A stretch of DNA of 64,000 nt, taken from contig CAUYUJ010015271.1 in the NCBI GenBank assembly GCA_963575745.1, forward strand, positions 304,408 to 368,407, in the 5' to 3' direction. The notes under the pieces were generated by a model. The model was not told the origin of the DNA, made no database searches, and saw nothing but the letters and a program-made list of their open reading frames with translations. The position numbers and the translations under genes were made by a program. This DNA is from Prorocentrum cordatum. Taxonomy: Eukaryota > Sar > Dinophyceae > Prorocentrales > Prorocentraceae. How positions within the stretch are numbered: position 1 is the first letter of the stretch; each line of letters opens with the position of its first letter. Positions 10,321-21,439 of the stretch are shown piece by piece.

Positions 10321-11485
10321 CGGGATGAAGTGTCCCCAATCGCGGAGGGCCTCCTGGGGGGTGGGCAGGTTTCGAGACCGCGCCTGCGCCCCCTCGCGCA
10401 CGGGCGCGGCGCGGCAAGGCGGGGTGGCGGCGCCCATGAGACGAGGCGAGATCATTGGGGTGTGGGGGCGGGCCTCGACGCTAACAGCGCCGCTGGGGGT
10501 GCCGAGATCCGCGCCCCACCTCCAGGTCTCCGCCCCCCGTCCTTTGTGGCTCGCTCCTATCGCAGAAGGGGGGCGGAGTGGCTGGGGGCCCTGCGCGCTG
10601 CATGCAGGGCCGCCGTTTTCGCCGCCCTCGACGAAGGCATCAACGTCACCTTCGGCTCAGGTTTTACCGCCATCGCACTGCTAGTAGGGGTATTCAAGGA
10701 TGCGCCCCCGTGTGCCAACACGAAAGTGCATTCTTTCACTCTGCCCGGTGCCCGTGGACATTTGGGTTCGGGCTTTCTGTCGTTTTTGATCAACGCACCC
10801 ACCACCCTGGGGCATCAAGTTCCTGGGAGTGGTGGGGCCCAATTTCGGTGCCCCGCTTCCGCCATCCACTATGAAGGCATCAGCGTCACCGCTGGCCTTC
10901 CTTTCGCCGACAACTTAAAACTATTAGGGCGGGCTATTTGAGGGCACGGTGACTTGTTATCCTCGCTGGCCTTAGGGACCCACAGAAGCCCTAAGGCACA
11001 CTGGGAAGCAAACGATCGGCGATTGATGTGCTCCCCCACATGTGTTACAGCAGTTTTTGTTTTGCTGCACGCATGTACGGCCGAGCATTGATCATGAAAC
11101 CTCCTCCCGGAACGCTGGGCCGGCGCTGTTTGATCAGTTTGCCGGACAGCTGGCCCAGTTTCTTGTTCATGCTCGCTCGTTTCAGCGCGAACATCACACA
11201 TTGGCCCAGGTATGGTATATCTAAACTGATACGTTGTTGTTCAGATGTTCGGTTGCATTGCGTTGGACACTTCTTTTGGCGGGGTTTCCGATGCTGCCTC
11301 TCAAGACGTTTCGTCTGACTCCAATTTCGCGCTCGTTGCTGGAAGTGCGACTCAGAAGCCCTTGCGATGCCGACAAGCACCGCGACTGGAACCACATTGC
11401 TATGTGACCTGCACGGCTTTCAATGTCTCCAGGCCGGCGCACACCCGGGCGGCTGCACACGGTCTTACCCCCCCGCCACCCGCCT
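10321..11485. other. Spacer with dispersed repeats
   Basis: No gene was recognised. 10702-10797 repeats the block at 5331-5407. A phrase GAAGGCATCAACGTCACC (about 10636) recurs as GAAGGCATCAGCGTCACC (about 10873). Confidence 0.4.
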
Positions 11486-11489
11486 GGCA

Positions 11490-11680
11490 GAGGAGTTGAG
11501 GAAACGGAGGAGGAGGCGGTGGCGGCGGAGGAGGACAAGGAAGGAACGAAAGAAAGGCAATCAATGAGGAACGCCGATGATCAGGAGGAGGAGGAGGGAT
11601 GAGCAGGAGGGAGGAGGAGGATGAGAAGGATGAGGGGGGGGAGGAGGAGGAGGCAGGAGGCAGGAGGCACTGGAGGCGGG
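11490..11680 (+). repeat. (AGG)n-rich tract
   Basis: Imperfect AGG/CGG repeats with interruptions. Confidence 0.85.
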
Positions 11681-12769
11681 ATGCGATCCGCACTTTCGCT
11701 GTGGGTGTATAAGGTGGTGGCAGCACAGCTTCTCTCATGCATGTGATGATGTCGCCACGAACGGCTTGCCCAATCCTCGAAGTGGAGTGGCGCGGTCAGT
11801 CGGTTCGGGGAATCGTAAGGCTCGAGTTTGCTGGGGCCCGGTTTTGGCTTATGTTTTTGCTAGGTCCTGGCGTGGATTGTAGGGGTTTGGTGTTCGTGAG
11901 ATGATTTCAGCAAGAGCTCGCTCAGCTTTCAAACGACTGCACCTTTTTTGTTGTACATTAACATGACAGCCACGGCAGGCGAACTCGAGGCCCCGTAAAC
12001 TCGAGTCTTACGTCTCCCCGATCTGAACGATACCTTCCTTTCCCTTGTCCTCCTCGCCCCCGCCCGTTTGCAGGGCCAACCTGCAGAACACGAACAGCAG
12101 ACATCACAGGTTTGGGTCGCCAGTTGCCGCGCCGTGGAAGTGCTGGGGCGTCCCTAGGGGGCGCGAAGATGAAGGCGCTCCGCCCCCTGGGGCGCAGAAC
12201 GAGGGCGTGAGGATCACAAGGCGTCAGGGGCGCGGTGCGCGAAGGTGAGTGGCCCAGCAGGGCCGCCTGATTACCATCCGATGCGAATCCATTCGCCGGC
12301 TGTGGCCTCGATCTCGATTCGGTTCGATTCGGTCTGGTTCACTGGCATCGCATGGTGCCAGCCGCAGCTGGGTGCGGCGATCCGATCTCGATTCGGGTCG
12401 GGACGCTCTGTCGGCGATCCGATCCGCTTCCGATCCGACCCGATGTCGCGATTCGATTCAGCGCAGGCCTTCCCCAGGGAGGGGACGCATGGGATCGGCG
12501 CTGGAGGTGCCCTTCGCTCAGACAGGCGGTGCCGCGGGGGCACGGGCGGGGGGTTCGCCACGGCAGCGAGGTCCGCGTTGGCCGCGGGCCACCTGCCGAA
12601 GCCGGGAAGCGACTGCGCCAGGCCGAAGGACGAGGCGGTGAGCGTCTGGAGGCACCGCGTGCGAAGATCTGGGGTGGGCCGTCGGCACCGAGAGTCGATG
12701 CCAACGAACTGGCTATGATTTTGCCGGCCTCTCGTTTTTTTGTATTGTTGTCAGCTGCTTCAACCACGG
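11681..12769. other. Spacer, GATTCG/GATCCG-rich in part
   Basis: No gene seen. 12270-12470 is rich in GATTCGGT and GATCCGAT words and resembles the stretch at 31890-32060, suggesting a shared degenerate repeat. Confidence 0.4.
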
Positions 12770-13062
12770 GCAGGGGGGGGGCAGGAGGGGGAGGGTCTCG
12801 CAGAAGCACCCTCCCGTCTTAGGATGCGCGGCCCCTTCTCTAAGAAGCTGGCGGTAGCTCTTTGAAGCCGTTCCTGGCGAGCTTCTTAGCAGCGGCTGAC
12901 TTGCCACTAAGACGAAACAGATCCATGCTTGTATGAAGCTGTTCCGTGCTTCTAAGAAGCTGCTGGGGTGCTTCTCAGAAGCGACTCACCCCTGGCCTCT
13001 TAGAAGAGGGGCTGGCGTTTTTTTAGAAGCAGCCTCCTTCTAAGAAGCCCTCCCTCCTCTTC
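12770..13062. repeat. Family E repeat (CTTCTAAGAAGC palindromes), copy E1
   Basis: Begins with a GGGGGCAGGAGGGGGAGGG-like edge and ends AAGAAGCCCTCCCTCCTC. Many copies of the self-complementary word GCTTCTNAGAAGC lie between. A compact copy with the same ends is at 55826-55935. Confidence 0.6.
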
Positions 13063-14046
13063 TTACACGCCTCCAAACTTTGAGCCGCAAGGCTGGGTCC
13101 GATGCTGATTACGACGTTGGCTGCCCACGCGCACGTTAATGTGAAACATCCTGTCAATGAAGCGGATCCGCTCGTAAGGGTTACTGTACACGAAACTCAT
13201 CATCATGCCGAAAGGCGCCTGGGTCATGTAGCAGACCGTACACACCTGAGGGCTCCCTGGGGAGCCTCGGGTGGCCAGTCCCAGGATGAAATGATGAGAG
13301 GTCGAGTGCCTTGATGTCCTGACACGGGCAGGCATGGGCACTGGCCCCATTGCCGGGACGGACGAAAAGGGGGGTTTATGCAAAGGAGAGGATGCGAAGT
13401 CTGCTGCGTGCAGCTGATTTTTGCCTCGCCGCCTGGCGCATTTCTTCTACAGATTGGCGCCTCAAGGCGCTCGGAGGCGCCGGGGAACCCCATTCACAGC
13501 CCCAGGTCGCCCATGACGCGCGGTCGGCCGGATAAAGAAAAAACGTCGCGATGAGAAGGGATGGCTGGAAGGGGAAGGATGTCAAATGTGGCGCCAGCGC
13601 ACCTAGCTTGTCCTCCTCCTGCTCCTTCTCCTCCCCCTCCTCCTCCTCCTCCTCCTCCTCCTTCCCCTCCTCCTCTTCCTATCCGACATGGCGCCGAGTG
13701 CGCAAGGATCCCTCAGGCGGAGCCCCGTTCCAGAAGATGCGGAAGAGGAGCCGCGCAGCGTTGCTGTGGAGCGCCAGGTGCGCGCCCGAGGTGTCAAGTG
13801 CTGGCGGAGTTGGGGCACCGCGGGCAGCGCGCATTTTGGGCCACATCTGGCAGTCGCACTTAATCTATATACTACATACATCGATGCATACATACACACT
13901 TAGCACCCCGCAGTTGCGGACACGAGTGAGGGGCTGGCGAGGGCGTCGGCTGTCTATGAGGCTTCGAGGAAGCCCTCCGCATGCTCGCAATTTTTACAAA
14001 TTGTGCAGTGAGCCCGCCACAGGCGCCGTTTTTTTCGTCAAAGCAA
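13063..14046. other. Spacer with a (TCC)n tract
   Basis: No gene seen. 13605-13680 is a TCC/CTCCTCC tract. The rest holds short open frames without motifs. Confidence 0.5.
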
Positions 14047-14049
14047 TGT

Positions 14050-14360
14050 GGGCCAGGTCGCAGGGTGGGTCGCGGGTAGGTCGCGGGTAGGTCGCGGGTC
14101 GGTCTCGGGATTGGTCGTGAGTGGGTCGCGGGTGGGTCGCGGGTTGGTCGCGGGGCGGGTCGCGGGTTGGGTCGCTGGTGGGATCGCGAGGTGGGTAGCG
14201 GGTGTGTTGCGGGGTGGGTCGCGGGTGGGTCGCGGGGTGGATCGCGGGTGGGTCGCGGGCGGGTCGCGGGCGGGTCGCGGATGAGTCACGGGGTGGCTCG
14301 TGGGTGGGTCGCGGGTGGGTCGCGGGGTTGGTCGCGGGTGGATCGCGCGCCGGGTCGCAG
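14050..14360 (+). repeat. Minisatellite of GGTCGCGGGTGG units
   Basis: Roughly 30 degenerate units of about 10 bp (GGGTCGCGGG with GTGGGTC, GTAGGTC variants). It encodes only periodic Gly/Arg/Val or Pro/Thr repeats. Confidence 0.9.
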
Positions 14361-14374
14361 GGGGGACGACGCCA

Positions 14375-14394
14375 AACAGCAACAACAACATGAA

Positions 14395-14431
<37 letters not shown>
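14375..14431 (+). repeat. (CAA)n microsatellite
   Basis: CAACAACAA repeat with an AAAAACAA interruption. Confidence 0.95.
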
Positions 14432-15180
14432 CATTTTACCCGAACGCGTGGTGTTCTCCCCAGTGCCAGGGTTTTCATACGACACCAGGCAATACCCCCA
14501 CTTCGTGGGGGGGCATTACAAGCTCTACCAAATATCCAAACGACTCTTCGCGACCACCCAAACCCAGCTTCCCGCCCTATGACGTTGGGACACTTCACTT
14601 CGTGGCGTGCGGACGACCGTGGCTACTACACTGGCGTGGGGTACACACCCACAGAACCCAATGGTTTTTGGAGATTTCGGCGTGCGCGCGCGAAGAAAAA
14701 ACGAATCTGTCCCGCATGGTATTATTTGACAGGGATGATGGCCCTGGCAGGTGCGCAACCGTTGTCGCAGAAGTTCGAAAAAGTTGCTCGCAAAAGCCCG
14801 TTTGACAGAAATGTTGAAAAAGAGTTGGGTTTCCTACGAATCCGCAAGAGCGCGCGGGATGAGATTTTGACATTTGTTTGTTGAAAAACCATTGGTTTTT
14901 TGATGTTTTTATGTTGAAATCGCTCCGAACACTAAGCTTTTGGAAGGATTTCGTCTTGCGCGCGCGAATGTCCACTTTACCTTATTTTTTGCAAGGGATT
15001 CTTGAAATTTGATTATATTAGAACAAGAAATGTCATTTTATAGTGTTTTTTGCAAGGGAAAGCGGGGGGGAACAAAACAACCGGATCTTGATCACATCGA
15101 ATTACCTGAGGCTTCCTCACGAAAATGATGAAAATGTAGCTGCGGCCTAGGCGCGGCGGGGGGGGCGTGCACCAGGGGGC
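14432..15180. other. AT-richer spacer without gene
   Basis: No ORF with recognisable features. Two loosely similar blocks near 14656 and 14884 each contain an ATTGGTTTTT/ATGGTTTTTGG word followed by GCGCGCGAA. Confidence 0.4.
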
Positions 15181-15184
15181 CCAA

Positions 15185-15375
15185 CAACAATTATTCTTTA
15201 GAATTAATAATGTTCAACAACAACAACAGTAATAATAACAATAACAATAACAATAACAACAACAACGACAACAACAACAACACCAACAACCACAACATCA
15301 GCACCAGCATCAACAATAACAACACCAACAGCAGCAACAACAACAAGCAGACACACAAACAAACATTCACAACAA
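15185..15375 (+). repeat. (AAC/AAT)n microsatellite
   Basis: Interrupted AACAACAAT repeats of about 190 bp. Confidence 0.9.
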
Positions 15376-15465
15376 CAACAATCCGAATCGCGGATTCCCA
15401 CTTCAGCCACGCATCCAGGGACAGTGAATGACCATTCGGCCCCTTCACTCTGATATCTATTCATT

Positions 15466-15467
<2 letters not shown>

Positions 15468-15516
<49 letters not shown>
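15468..15516. repeat. (CT)n(TA)n microsatellite
   Basis: A CTCTCT run passes directly into a TATATA run. Confidence 0.95.
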
Positions 15517-15519
<3 letters not shown>

Positions 15520-15975
15520 TGAGTTTAGACGCGTTTTCTGCAGATGATGAGGGCCGAGGTTTCCAGGCACCACGTTCATTCCACAGGGCAAACTACACTT
15601 CCTGTACTCTGTGCTGCGCGACGTGGTCGCCCTCAGCGCCCAGGCCTCTGAGCCGGTCTGCCACTGTCATTCTGAGAGCGCTCAGTGCGAGACGAGCTCC
15701 GACACGGGCTGCCATCATATCGAACGTGTTATGCCTCGCCAGTTGGTGTCGGTGCAGTTACAACTCAGTTCATCTGTGTCTATCCATTTGTGTTTAAGCC
15801 TGGTGTTCAGCGTGAGCCTGGTGTGTTTCATGGTGGGCTTGCTCATCGGCGGTCGTTTTTCTTATCGACGTGCACAGCCAGTGACTCATTCTGCACACGT
15901 CTTCGAGCAGCAGTCGGCCACTCGTTGCAGGAACGGGCCGGCAACACCTTCGACGCTCCGTCTCTCTGATCACTT

Positions 15976-17160
15976 ATGAGCGTTTTAGATATCAAGGAGA
16001 GACATGTACTGGTTCGATACGATGGTGATCCCAACTTCACGTGGTATCACAGGTTGTTGCTGGTGCGTATCTCGTCAGGGAGATGGGTCGTTCTTACGCC
16101 AACGGGAGACTTGCAGATCTTGATACTGCAACGGTCAGGGTCGAGCCATTGGAGGAGGGGCGACCTGTCCCAGACCGACGTCGCAACGATTGTTTCTTGT
16201 TCGACCCGATCCCCGTGCGAGAGCTCAGTGAGGCCATTGCTCGGGCCAAAGTGCTGGCGGACATCGCTGGCGCAAACATCGAGGTGGGCTATGCCGAAGT
16301 GTGGGTCATCTCAGACCCAACGCACTCCCGGTTCGGCGAGCAGGTTGAGCTCGGCATCCTGGATGACGCCGGGCAGGCCCTGTTCCGAGAGACGAAGGGG
16401 GTGGCGCAGCTCGACGCGAACGATGCAGCCACGGAGTTTCACGTCCAGAGGTTCAATCTCCGCGACCTGGCCGACAGGAAGAATCGTGCCAGTGGTGGTG
16501 GGGATCTTAGGCTCCTGGTACCTGCCAGACAGCTGGGGGCAAGCGGTTCTTGCAGACGAAGGAGGCCTTTGCCGAGCTCGGGGAGACTAGCTTTGAGGAC
16601 TGCCCCTTCGCCGACCCTCGCGCGGTCAAAGAGTACCTGGACGGCATCCTTGAAACGACAGGTGGCTCCGTCGACACCTACCATCAGAACTGGTGCGCGG
16701 CAGCAGGGGTCTCGCCCAACAGCGGCATCCCCCACGACCGCCGCATCATCTTGGAGGCGCTGCCGCTTGGGCTCACTTGCGACCAGTACAATCTGGCAAA
16801 CTCGGCCATGGGTGAGCAGCTTGTCAGGCGGCTCATCCAGCGCGAGTTGGCGGTCGAGAGGGGCTCCAAGCATCCCGACTAAAGCGGACTTGGTTACATG
16901 CTGGCAGGCTCGACTGAGGACAAGGGGAGAGTTGCGGTGCCGAAGTTCCCAATATGGATCGCCGAGGAGCAGCACCAACGGGCCTTCGCTCTCAAGCAGT
17001 CTCGTCTTCTGCGCGAGGAGAGGACGGCCGAAGAGAAGAGGCGCGGTGGCAAGGGCTTCAAGGGGCCTAAGGGCTGCAGAGGAGACGCCGCCGACGGGGG
17101 CAATGGCTCGGGGGGCCAGTGCCCCCTGGGGCGTCAACGGGATCAAGTGCCCGGTTGATC
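15976..17160 (+). pseudogene. Gag-like ORF of the DIRS-like element, frameshifted
   Basis: Pieces from three frames join into one plausible protein. The first has YDGDPNFTWYHRLLLVRI and WVVLTPTGDLQ (from 15976). The second has FLFDPIPVRELSEAIARAK and YAEVWVISDPTHSRFGEQVE (frame of 16041). The third runs 16550-16881 with GIPHDRRIILEALPLG, QYNLANSAMGEQLVRR and SKHPD, and then a Lys/Arg/Gly-rich segment follows to 17158. I know this arrangement from repeated dinoflagellate ORFs found upstream of RT/recombinase modules. I infer a structural or nucleic-acid-binding role. It is broken by frameshifts near 16090 and 16540 and by a stop at 16880. Confidence 0.55.
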
Positions 17161-17699
17161 TCGCCTTTCCCCCGCCGTCACAGGAAGAAGCCTCCTGTCT
17201 GACGCTTCGGGCTTCGAGTTTTGTGCGCCGTGGTCGAGGCGATCGCGGCCAGCGACGCCATGGTGACCTACTCCCTCTGCCAGCTCGCTTGGTGAAGGGC
17301 CCCCCCGGGGGCCCCGGGCGCCGGCGGCGATGAATGCGCGGGCAGGCTGGGCATCGAGACCACCGTCTTTGGGAGTCGGTCCGTTCGCTCAACTTCCTGT
17401 ATCGCGCCAGAGTTTGTTCATGCCAGGGCTGCCTCTACAAGGGTGGCATGGGCAGGGCCTCCTCTTTTCATAAATCGATCCTGGAGTTTCCGGTTGATCG
17501 CATCTCTCTCTGCGGCAACCGGCCAATGGACCTGGCCCCGCTCGACGCGCTCAAAGAAGCGTGTAAAGCTAAAGACATGCGCGCGCAGGGGCGCCTGCAC
17601 GCGGCGCCCTGTCTTCCAGACGAGCTGAAGGCGACGAAGGGCAACGCCGTTCCTCTACCTCTCGAGCCAGTGCCGCCCCTGACGCGCTGCGGATGGCCG

Positions 17700-18520
17700 C
17701 GGACGTTCGAGCGCGCATCTCGAAGAGCGATAGTGAGCTGGGGGCAGATCGTTCGGGGGGTGCCTCTGTCACTCCGCACTGGTGCCCAGACCTGCGACGC
17801 TCAAAGAAGCGCCGTCGCGAGTTGTTCGCCGCGCTGTACTCTCGCCAGCCCATCGCCTTCAGGCGCCGTATCTTCTCGAGGGTATCAATGTTTTTCGTTT
17901 GGAAGAAGGCCGGGATGACCTGGGGAATTCATTGACGCCCGCTCCACCAATGAGAAGTGCCGGACTCATCCTTGCGCGGACTTGGGCGCGATTGCCGCGT
18001 CGGCGGATGTCGACCTCAGTTTAGCGGGGATCTCAGAGATGGCCGACGCCGAGCTGGGCGCCGAGGAGGAGGCCGAGGTCCTCAAAGGGCAAAGGGGGTC
18101 TCTTCTCGATGCCTTCTTCGGGCAGCTCGCTGGACGTGGTGGGCGGTTTCTAGCAGTTCGACAAGTGGCGCATGGGCAGCTGGTTCGGGATGGGCGATCT
18201 TGATGAGGCCGGCATCTACGGGGTCACCGAGGTCGGGGGTGACGACATCGAGGAGGTAGTGCCAGCGTTGCCGTCAGATATTGTGTACTCCTGCGTCAGG
18301 GCTCTTAGCAAGGGTTTTACTTGGGCGCTCTATCTGCGTCACTCAGCTGCGGGGCATCTCCTTGCGGCTGGAGTCCCCGGAGGTGTTTCCGGAGCTGCTC
18401 GGGAGAAGGGAGAAGCACCGAGCGCCGCGGTCCTCGCTCGCTTCCCGAGCATGGCCTCCTCGACCCTGGGATCAGACAGTACATCATAGGTCTCGTCCAG
18501 CGCGGCCAGGTCTTGTGCGC
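17700..18520 (+). pseudogene. Reverse transcriptase remnant of the DIRS-like element
   Basis: A basic stretch RRSKKRRRELFAALY is followed by SRVSMFFVWKKAG (17790-17915). After a frameshift comes IDARSTNEKCRTHP (from about 17930), the RT fingers/palm region where a conserved D-x-R substitutes for the usual framework. Further on, CVRALSKGFTWALYLRH (about 18290-18350) corresponds to the RT motif usually written as LP-x-G-W-x-x-A/S. The catalytic (F/Y)-x-D-D box is not intact. Frame changes occur at about 17920 and 18250. Role: RNA-templated DNA synthesis. Confidence 0.6.
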
Positions 18521-18537
18521 GCGCGTGGCTGGGTACC

Positions 18538-18950
18538 TTGGTCAGCGCCTCCAGCGTAGCTAGGCGGGGAGTCCGCAATCTAGAAGTTGCTCGGGAAAAG
18601 GACCTCCTCGGGGCCCTGCACGCGTGGTTCTCGCCAGAAGTTATCCGAGCATGTTCGAAGTCGAACGTGGCCTTTGTCCTGGAGGACCCTCTCACATCAC
18701 GTCTCTTGGGCGTTGAGCCGATCATGGAAATATATGACTCGCGTGTCTCTGTTGTTGAGTTCCATGCATGTGGCTTCGCGGGTGCGATCAAGAAGCCGAC
18801 TCGACTGGTTGGCGTTCTTTCTACCAGACTTGGGGAATACACCCAAAAGGTGCCTTGGAAATCACGCCAACACCGTCGTGACAGGCAAGCTGCGTGGGCG
18901 GGGCGTCGATAGTGAGGCTTTCCGTTGGAAGCAGGCGTCTCGAGTCGCAG
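18538..18950 (+). pseudogene. Methyltransferase-like segment of the DIRS-like element
   Basis: Begins SVARRGVRNLEVAREK and continues with NVAFVLEDPLTSRLLG and VEFHACGFAGAIKKPTRLVG. A frameshift then leads to a segment containing GNHANTVVTGKLRG. The EDP..S..L box followed by a C.(F/Y)G...KKPT box resembles a domain found in dinoflagellate DIRS-like ORFs, and DIRS elements are known to carry a DNA-methyltransferase-like domain. Identification is by pattern only; the catalytic Pro-Cys or D/N-PPY motif is not seen. Confidence 0.4.
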
Positions 18951-19529
18951 GGGTCTACGGCTCCAAGTTTTTTTTTCAATCTAGCTCGTCTAGTCTTGGC
19001 CCGCGCTCGACGCCGCCATATTTTCCCGACTTCCGAATGCCGATGCCCCGGCCAGTCTCCAGCAAGCGGTCGCCCCCAACCTGCGACGTCGTGAACGAGA
19101 GGGTTTTGACGAGTGGCGGTCTGCCCCGACGGCCTCGGCTGCGTCCCGGGGCGGCTCGTCGCTTACGTCGGCCAGCAGCGGCGCCCCCTCGCTCGCGGCC
19201 GCGCGGAAGACCAGAGGCAGGCGGCAGCGTCTCGCTCGTCCACCGGCAGCGCGGCACGGGCCTGCCCCTCAGCGTCGCAACCTGGTCGAGAGCAGCGTCT
19301 CGCCCGCCGCCCTCCAGACCGGCAAGGCCGAGGTCGCGGAGTTCGATGCTTGGGCAGCTGGCAGGGGGCGCGGCCTCCGCGCGCCAGAGGCGGCAGACTC
19401 TGCGACGCCAGACTACTTGGAGTGGCTGTGCGTTCAGCGAAAGCAGCCCCAGCTGGGAAGGCGGGCCCTCTGCGGCCACGCGCCCGCGCGCTGCCCAAAG
19501 CCAAGGCCGCTCCCGCAGGCAGGCTGCGG

Positions 19530-20215
19530 CAGATGCCTGGCCGCAATCGCGACCCCTGCCCGCTCGAAGTTGCGCGGTTGATTGCCCAGTGGTCGTTGCT
19601 CAAGCACCGGGCCTTTCACTTCTGACGTGCGCTGGCGTGTGCTCCATGTAGAGACGTGCGCGCGGCCTGGTGCCCTGCTGGGCATCAAGTAGGAGGACTT
19701 CCTGCCGCCCATGCGGCAGCGTGGTTTTCGTTTCGTGGACTCGGGTCTGTTCCTATCTCCGAGCGCGAGGGCAGGAAAGACGAAATCGAAGGAGCAAGAG
19801 GACGCGCTGATCATCGGCATCCTCGACTGCGCCTTCATGAAAGACGCGGCTGCCTTTTCTCAATGGCTCTGCGCGCGACGGGGCACGGGTCTTCCGGCAT
19901 CTTGCGTTGTCATCTAAAGACAAAAGCCATCAAGGAGGCTTGCGAGGCACTCGAGATTCAAGATCTTAGGATCGCGCCGCATTGTTTTCGACACACTGGC
20001 CCTTCGACGGACGCCTGCATGAAAGCTCTCAGCCCCCAGCAGACCCAGGACCGTGGCAAATGGAAGCATCCGGCCTCGGTGAGGCGATATGAGAAGCATG
20101 CCGCTCTCATTCGACAGTTGCATGGAATGACAGCACGCCAACGGCGTGAAGCGATCGTTGCTGGCCGTCAGCTCCCACACCTGCTCAAGAATGCCTTTTC
20201 GCCAGTATCGCTGAA
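19530..20215 (+). pseudogene. Tyrosine recombinase of the DIRS-like element
   Basis: An N-terminal segment (PGRNRDPCPLEVARLIAQW) leads into RPGALLGIK, the first catalytic-Arg box, followed by a TAG at about 19690. The frame then continues EDFLPPMRQRGFRFVDSGLF and KTKSKEQEDALI. Past another frameshift (about 19910) comes IAPHCFRHTGPSTDAC, the His-x-x-Arg box, then RGKWKHPASVRRYEKHA with the putative nucleophile Tyr. These are the Arg...His-x-x-Arg...Tyr residues of the family, which cuts and joins DNA through a covalent 3'-phosphotyrosine. Broken by at least one stop and one frameshift. Confidence 0.7.
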
Positions 20216-20251
20216 TTTGCCAGCCAGCTACCTCGCCACCTCCCTGGACAT

Positions 20252-21400
20252 ATGCGTATGGGAAGTTTCATCAACAGTTTGCGGTCGCACGCGAAGCGCT
20301 TCGAGTTTCTCTGGCAATCAGCTGTGGCTGGAACTGTGCTTCACCTTGTCTGAAATTCATCACGCTTCGCGTATCCCCACCAGCCCGTCCAGAAACGACG
20401 CCCAGGCGAGTAGAGGGTCGTCCTGATGGGCTTTTCGGCGTCTTGGGTGCCTCGGGGGGGCCTCTTTGGGCCGTTTGGGATCCTCTTGGGGGCCTCCTGG
20501 GGGCCTCTTGGGGCCATCTTGGGGCCTCTTGGTGCCTCCTGGGCGCTTCTTGGGGCCATCTTGGAGGAAATCGATCAAAGAAGAGGGGAGCTTTAATTAG
20601 CGCTGCCCCCTCAGAAGGCCAACATGGGGCCAAAACCTTAGTACAATCAATGATTTTGGCTTGAAAGAAGAGGGGAGCTTTAATTAGCGCTGCCCCCTCA
20701 GAAGGCCAAAATGGGGCCAAAACCTTGGTAAAATCAATCATTTTTGGCTTCAAAGAAGAGGGGAGCATTTTTCTCCCTCCCCCCGTCGGGGCCACGATCC
20801 TCGTGAGGGGTGTCGAATTTTAGCCCTCCCAGGAGTCGAAAAGACCCCTCCAACGACCCGCGAAAGGACCTCTCCAGGCCCAGGGGGAGGGGGTATGGGG
20901 GAGGGGTAAACCCCTCCCCGAAGGGGAAGAAAGGGGTTGAGAACAGAGCGGGCTCTCTAAACCACTCACGCCCAAAGGGCTGGTGGGATTGAAGTTCCTC
21001 AGCAAGATAATGCGTCGGCTTTGCCACTCCGCCGTTTTCTTGAAGCCCGCCGAGAGACACTGTGCGAATGTGAGTTTGTACGCGTCTTCCAGAGAACATG
21101 AAGGCTTTGGACACGTCGCTGCCCATTTGGTTGCGCCCGTAGTCGCCCCTCTTTGCCCGCCTCTCTGACCCCGCTTGCCACCCCTGTTCAGAGGTCAGGG
21201 GTACCTTCTTAGAGGGGATGTTTCATCAACGGCGCGTGGTCGCTCGTGAAGTGCTTCAAGTTTCTCTGGCAGAAGTGTCATCAACAATGTGCGATCGCAC
21301 GCGAAGCGCTTCGAGTTTCTCTGACAATCAGCTGTGGTTGGAACTACGCTTCGCCTTGTTTGAAATTGAAGTTCCTCAGCCAGATAGTGCGTCGGCTTTG
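20252..21400. repeat. Repeats downstream of the DIRS-like element
   Basis: The block GCGAAGCGCTTCGAGTTTCT with CAATCAGCTGTGG (20280-20330) recurs at 21300-21345, and a half-copy lies at 21222-21270. A second pair (TGCGTCGGCTTTGCCA with TTGAAGCCCGC) lies at 21010-21060 and 21390-21430. Between them are GGCCTCTTGGG repeats (20430-20570) and two and a half copies of an 87-88-bp tandem unit starting GAAGAGGGGAGC (20580, 20667, 20755). Confidence 0.7.
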
Positions 21401-21439
21401 CCAGCCCGCAGAAATCTTGAAGCCCGCTTAGAGGCACTG

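Larger units (their letters stand above)
15950..20360 (+). mobile_element. Decayed DIRS-like (tyrosine-recombinase) retrotransposon
   Basis: In order on the plus strand are a gag-like ORF (15976-17160), a reverse transcriptase (about 17700-18520), a methyltransferase-like segment (18538-18950) and a tyrosine recombinase (about 19530-20215). This order is that of DIRS-type retrotransposons, which integrate with a tyrosine recombinase instead of a DDE integrase. Reading frame changes at least six times, so the copy is dead or the sequence has indels. Its exact ends are not defined. A sequence block just after the recombinase (20252-20360) is repeated at 21215-21400 and may be a terminal repeat. 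Confidence 0.7.

Noticed and set aside
6178-10417. Open frames of 300-524 codons on both strands
   Set aside because: At this GC content stops are rare and several frames are open at once. Composition is Arg/Ala/Pro-rich and no motif favours one frame, apart from the short stretch at 6298-6560.
14048-14485. Gly/Val/Arg and Pro/Thr repeat ORFs
   Set aside because: Translation of the GGTCGCGGGTGG minisatellite in different frames.
15204-15464. Hydrophobic Val/Leu-rich minus-strand ORF resembling a membrane protein
   Set aside because: It is the reverse translation of an (AAC)n microsatellite.
20641-20760. Possible spliced-leader relics (ATTTTGGCTTGAAAG, ATTTTTGGCTTCAAAG)
   Set aside because: The similarity covers only about ten bases and the words belong to the 87-bp tandem unit.
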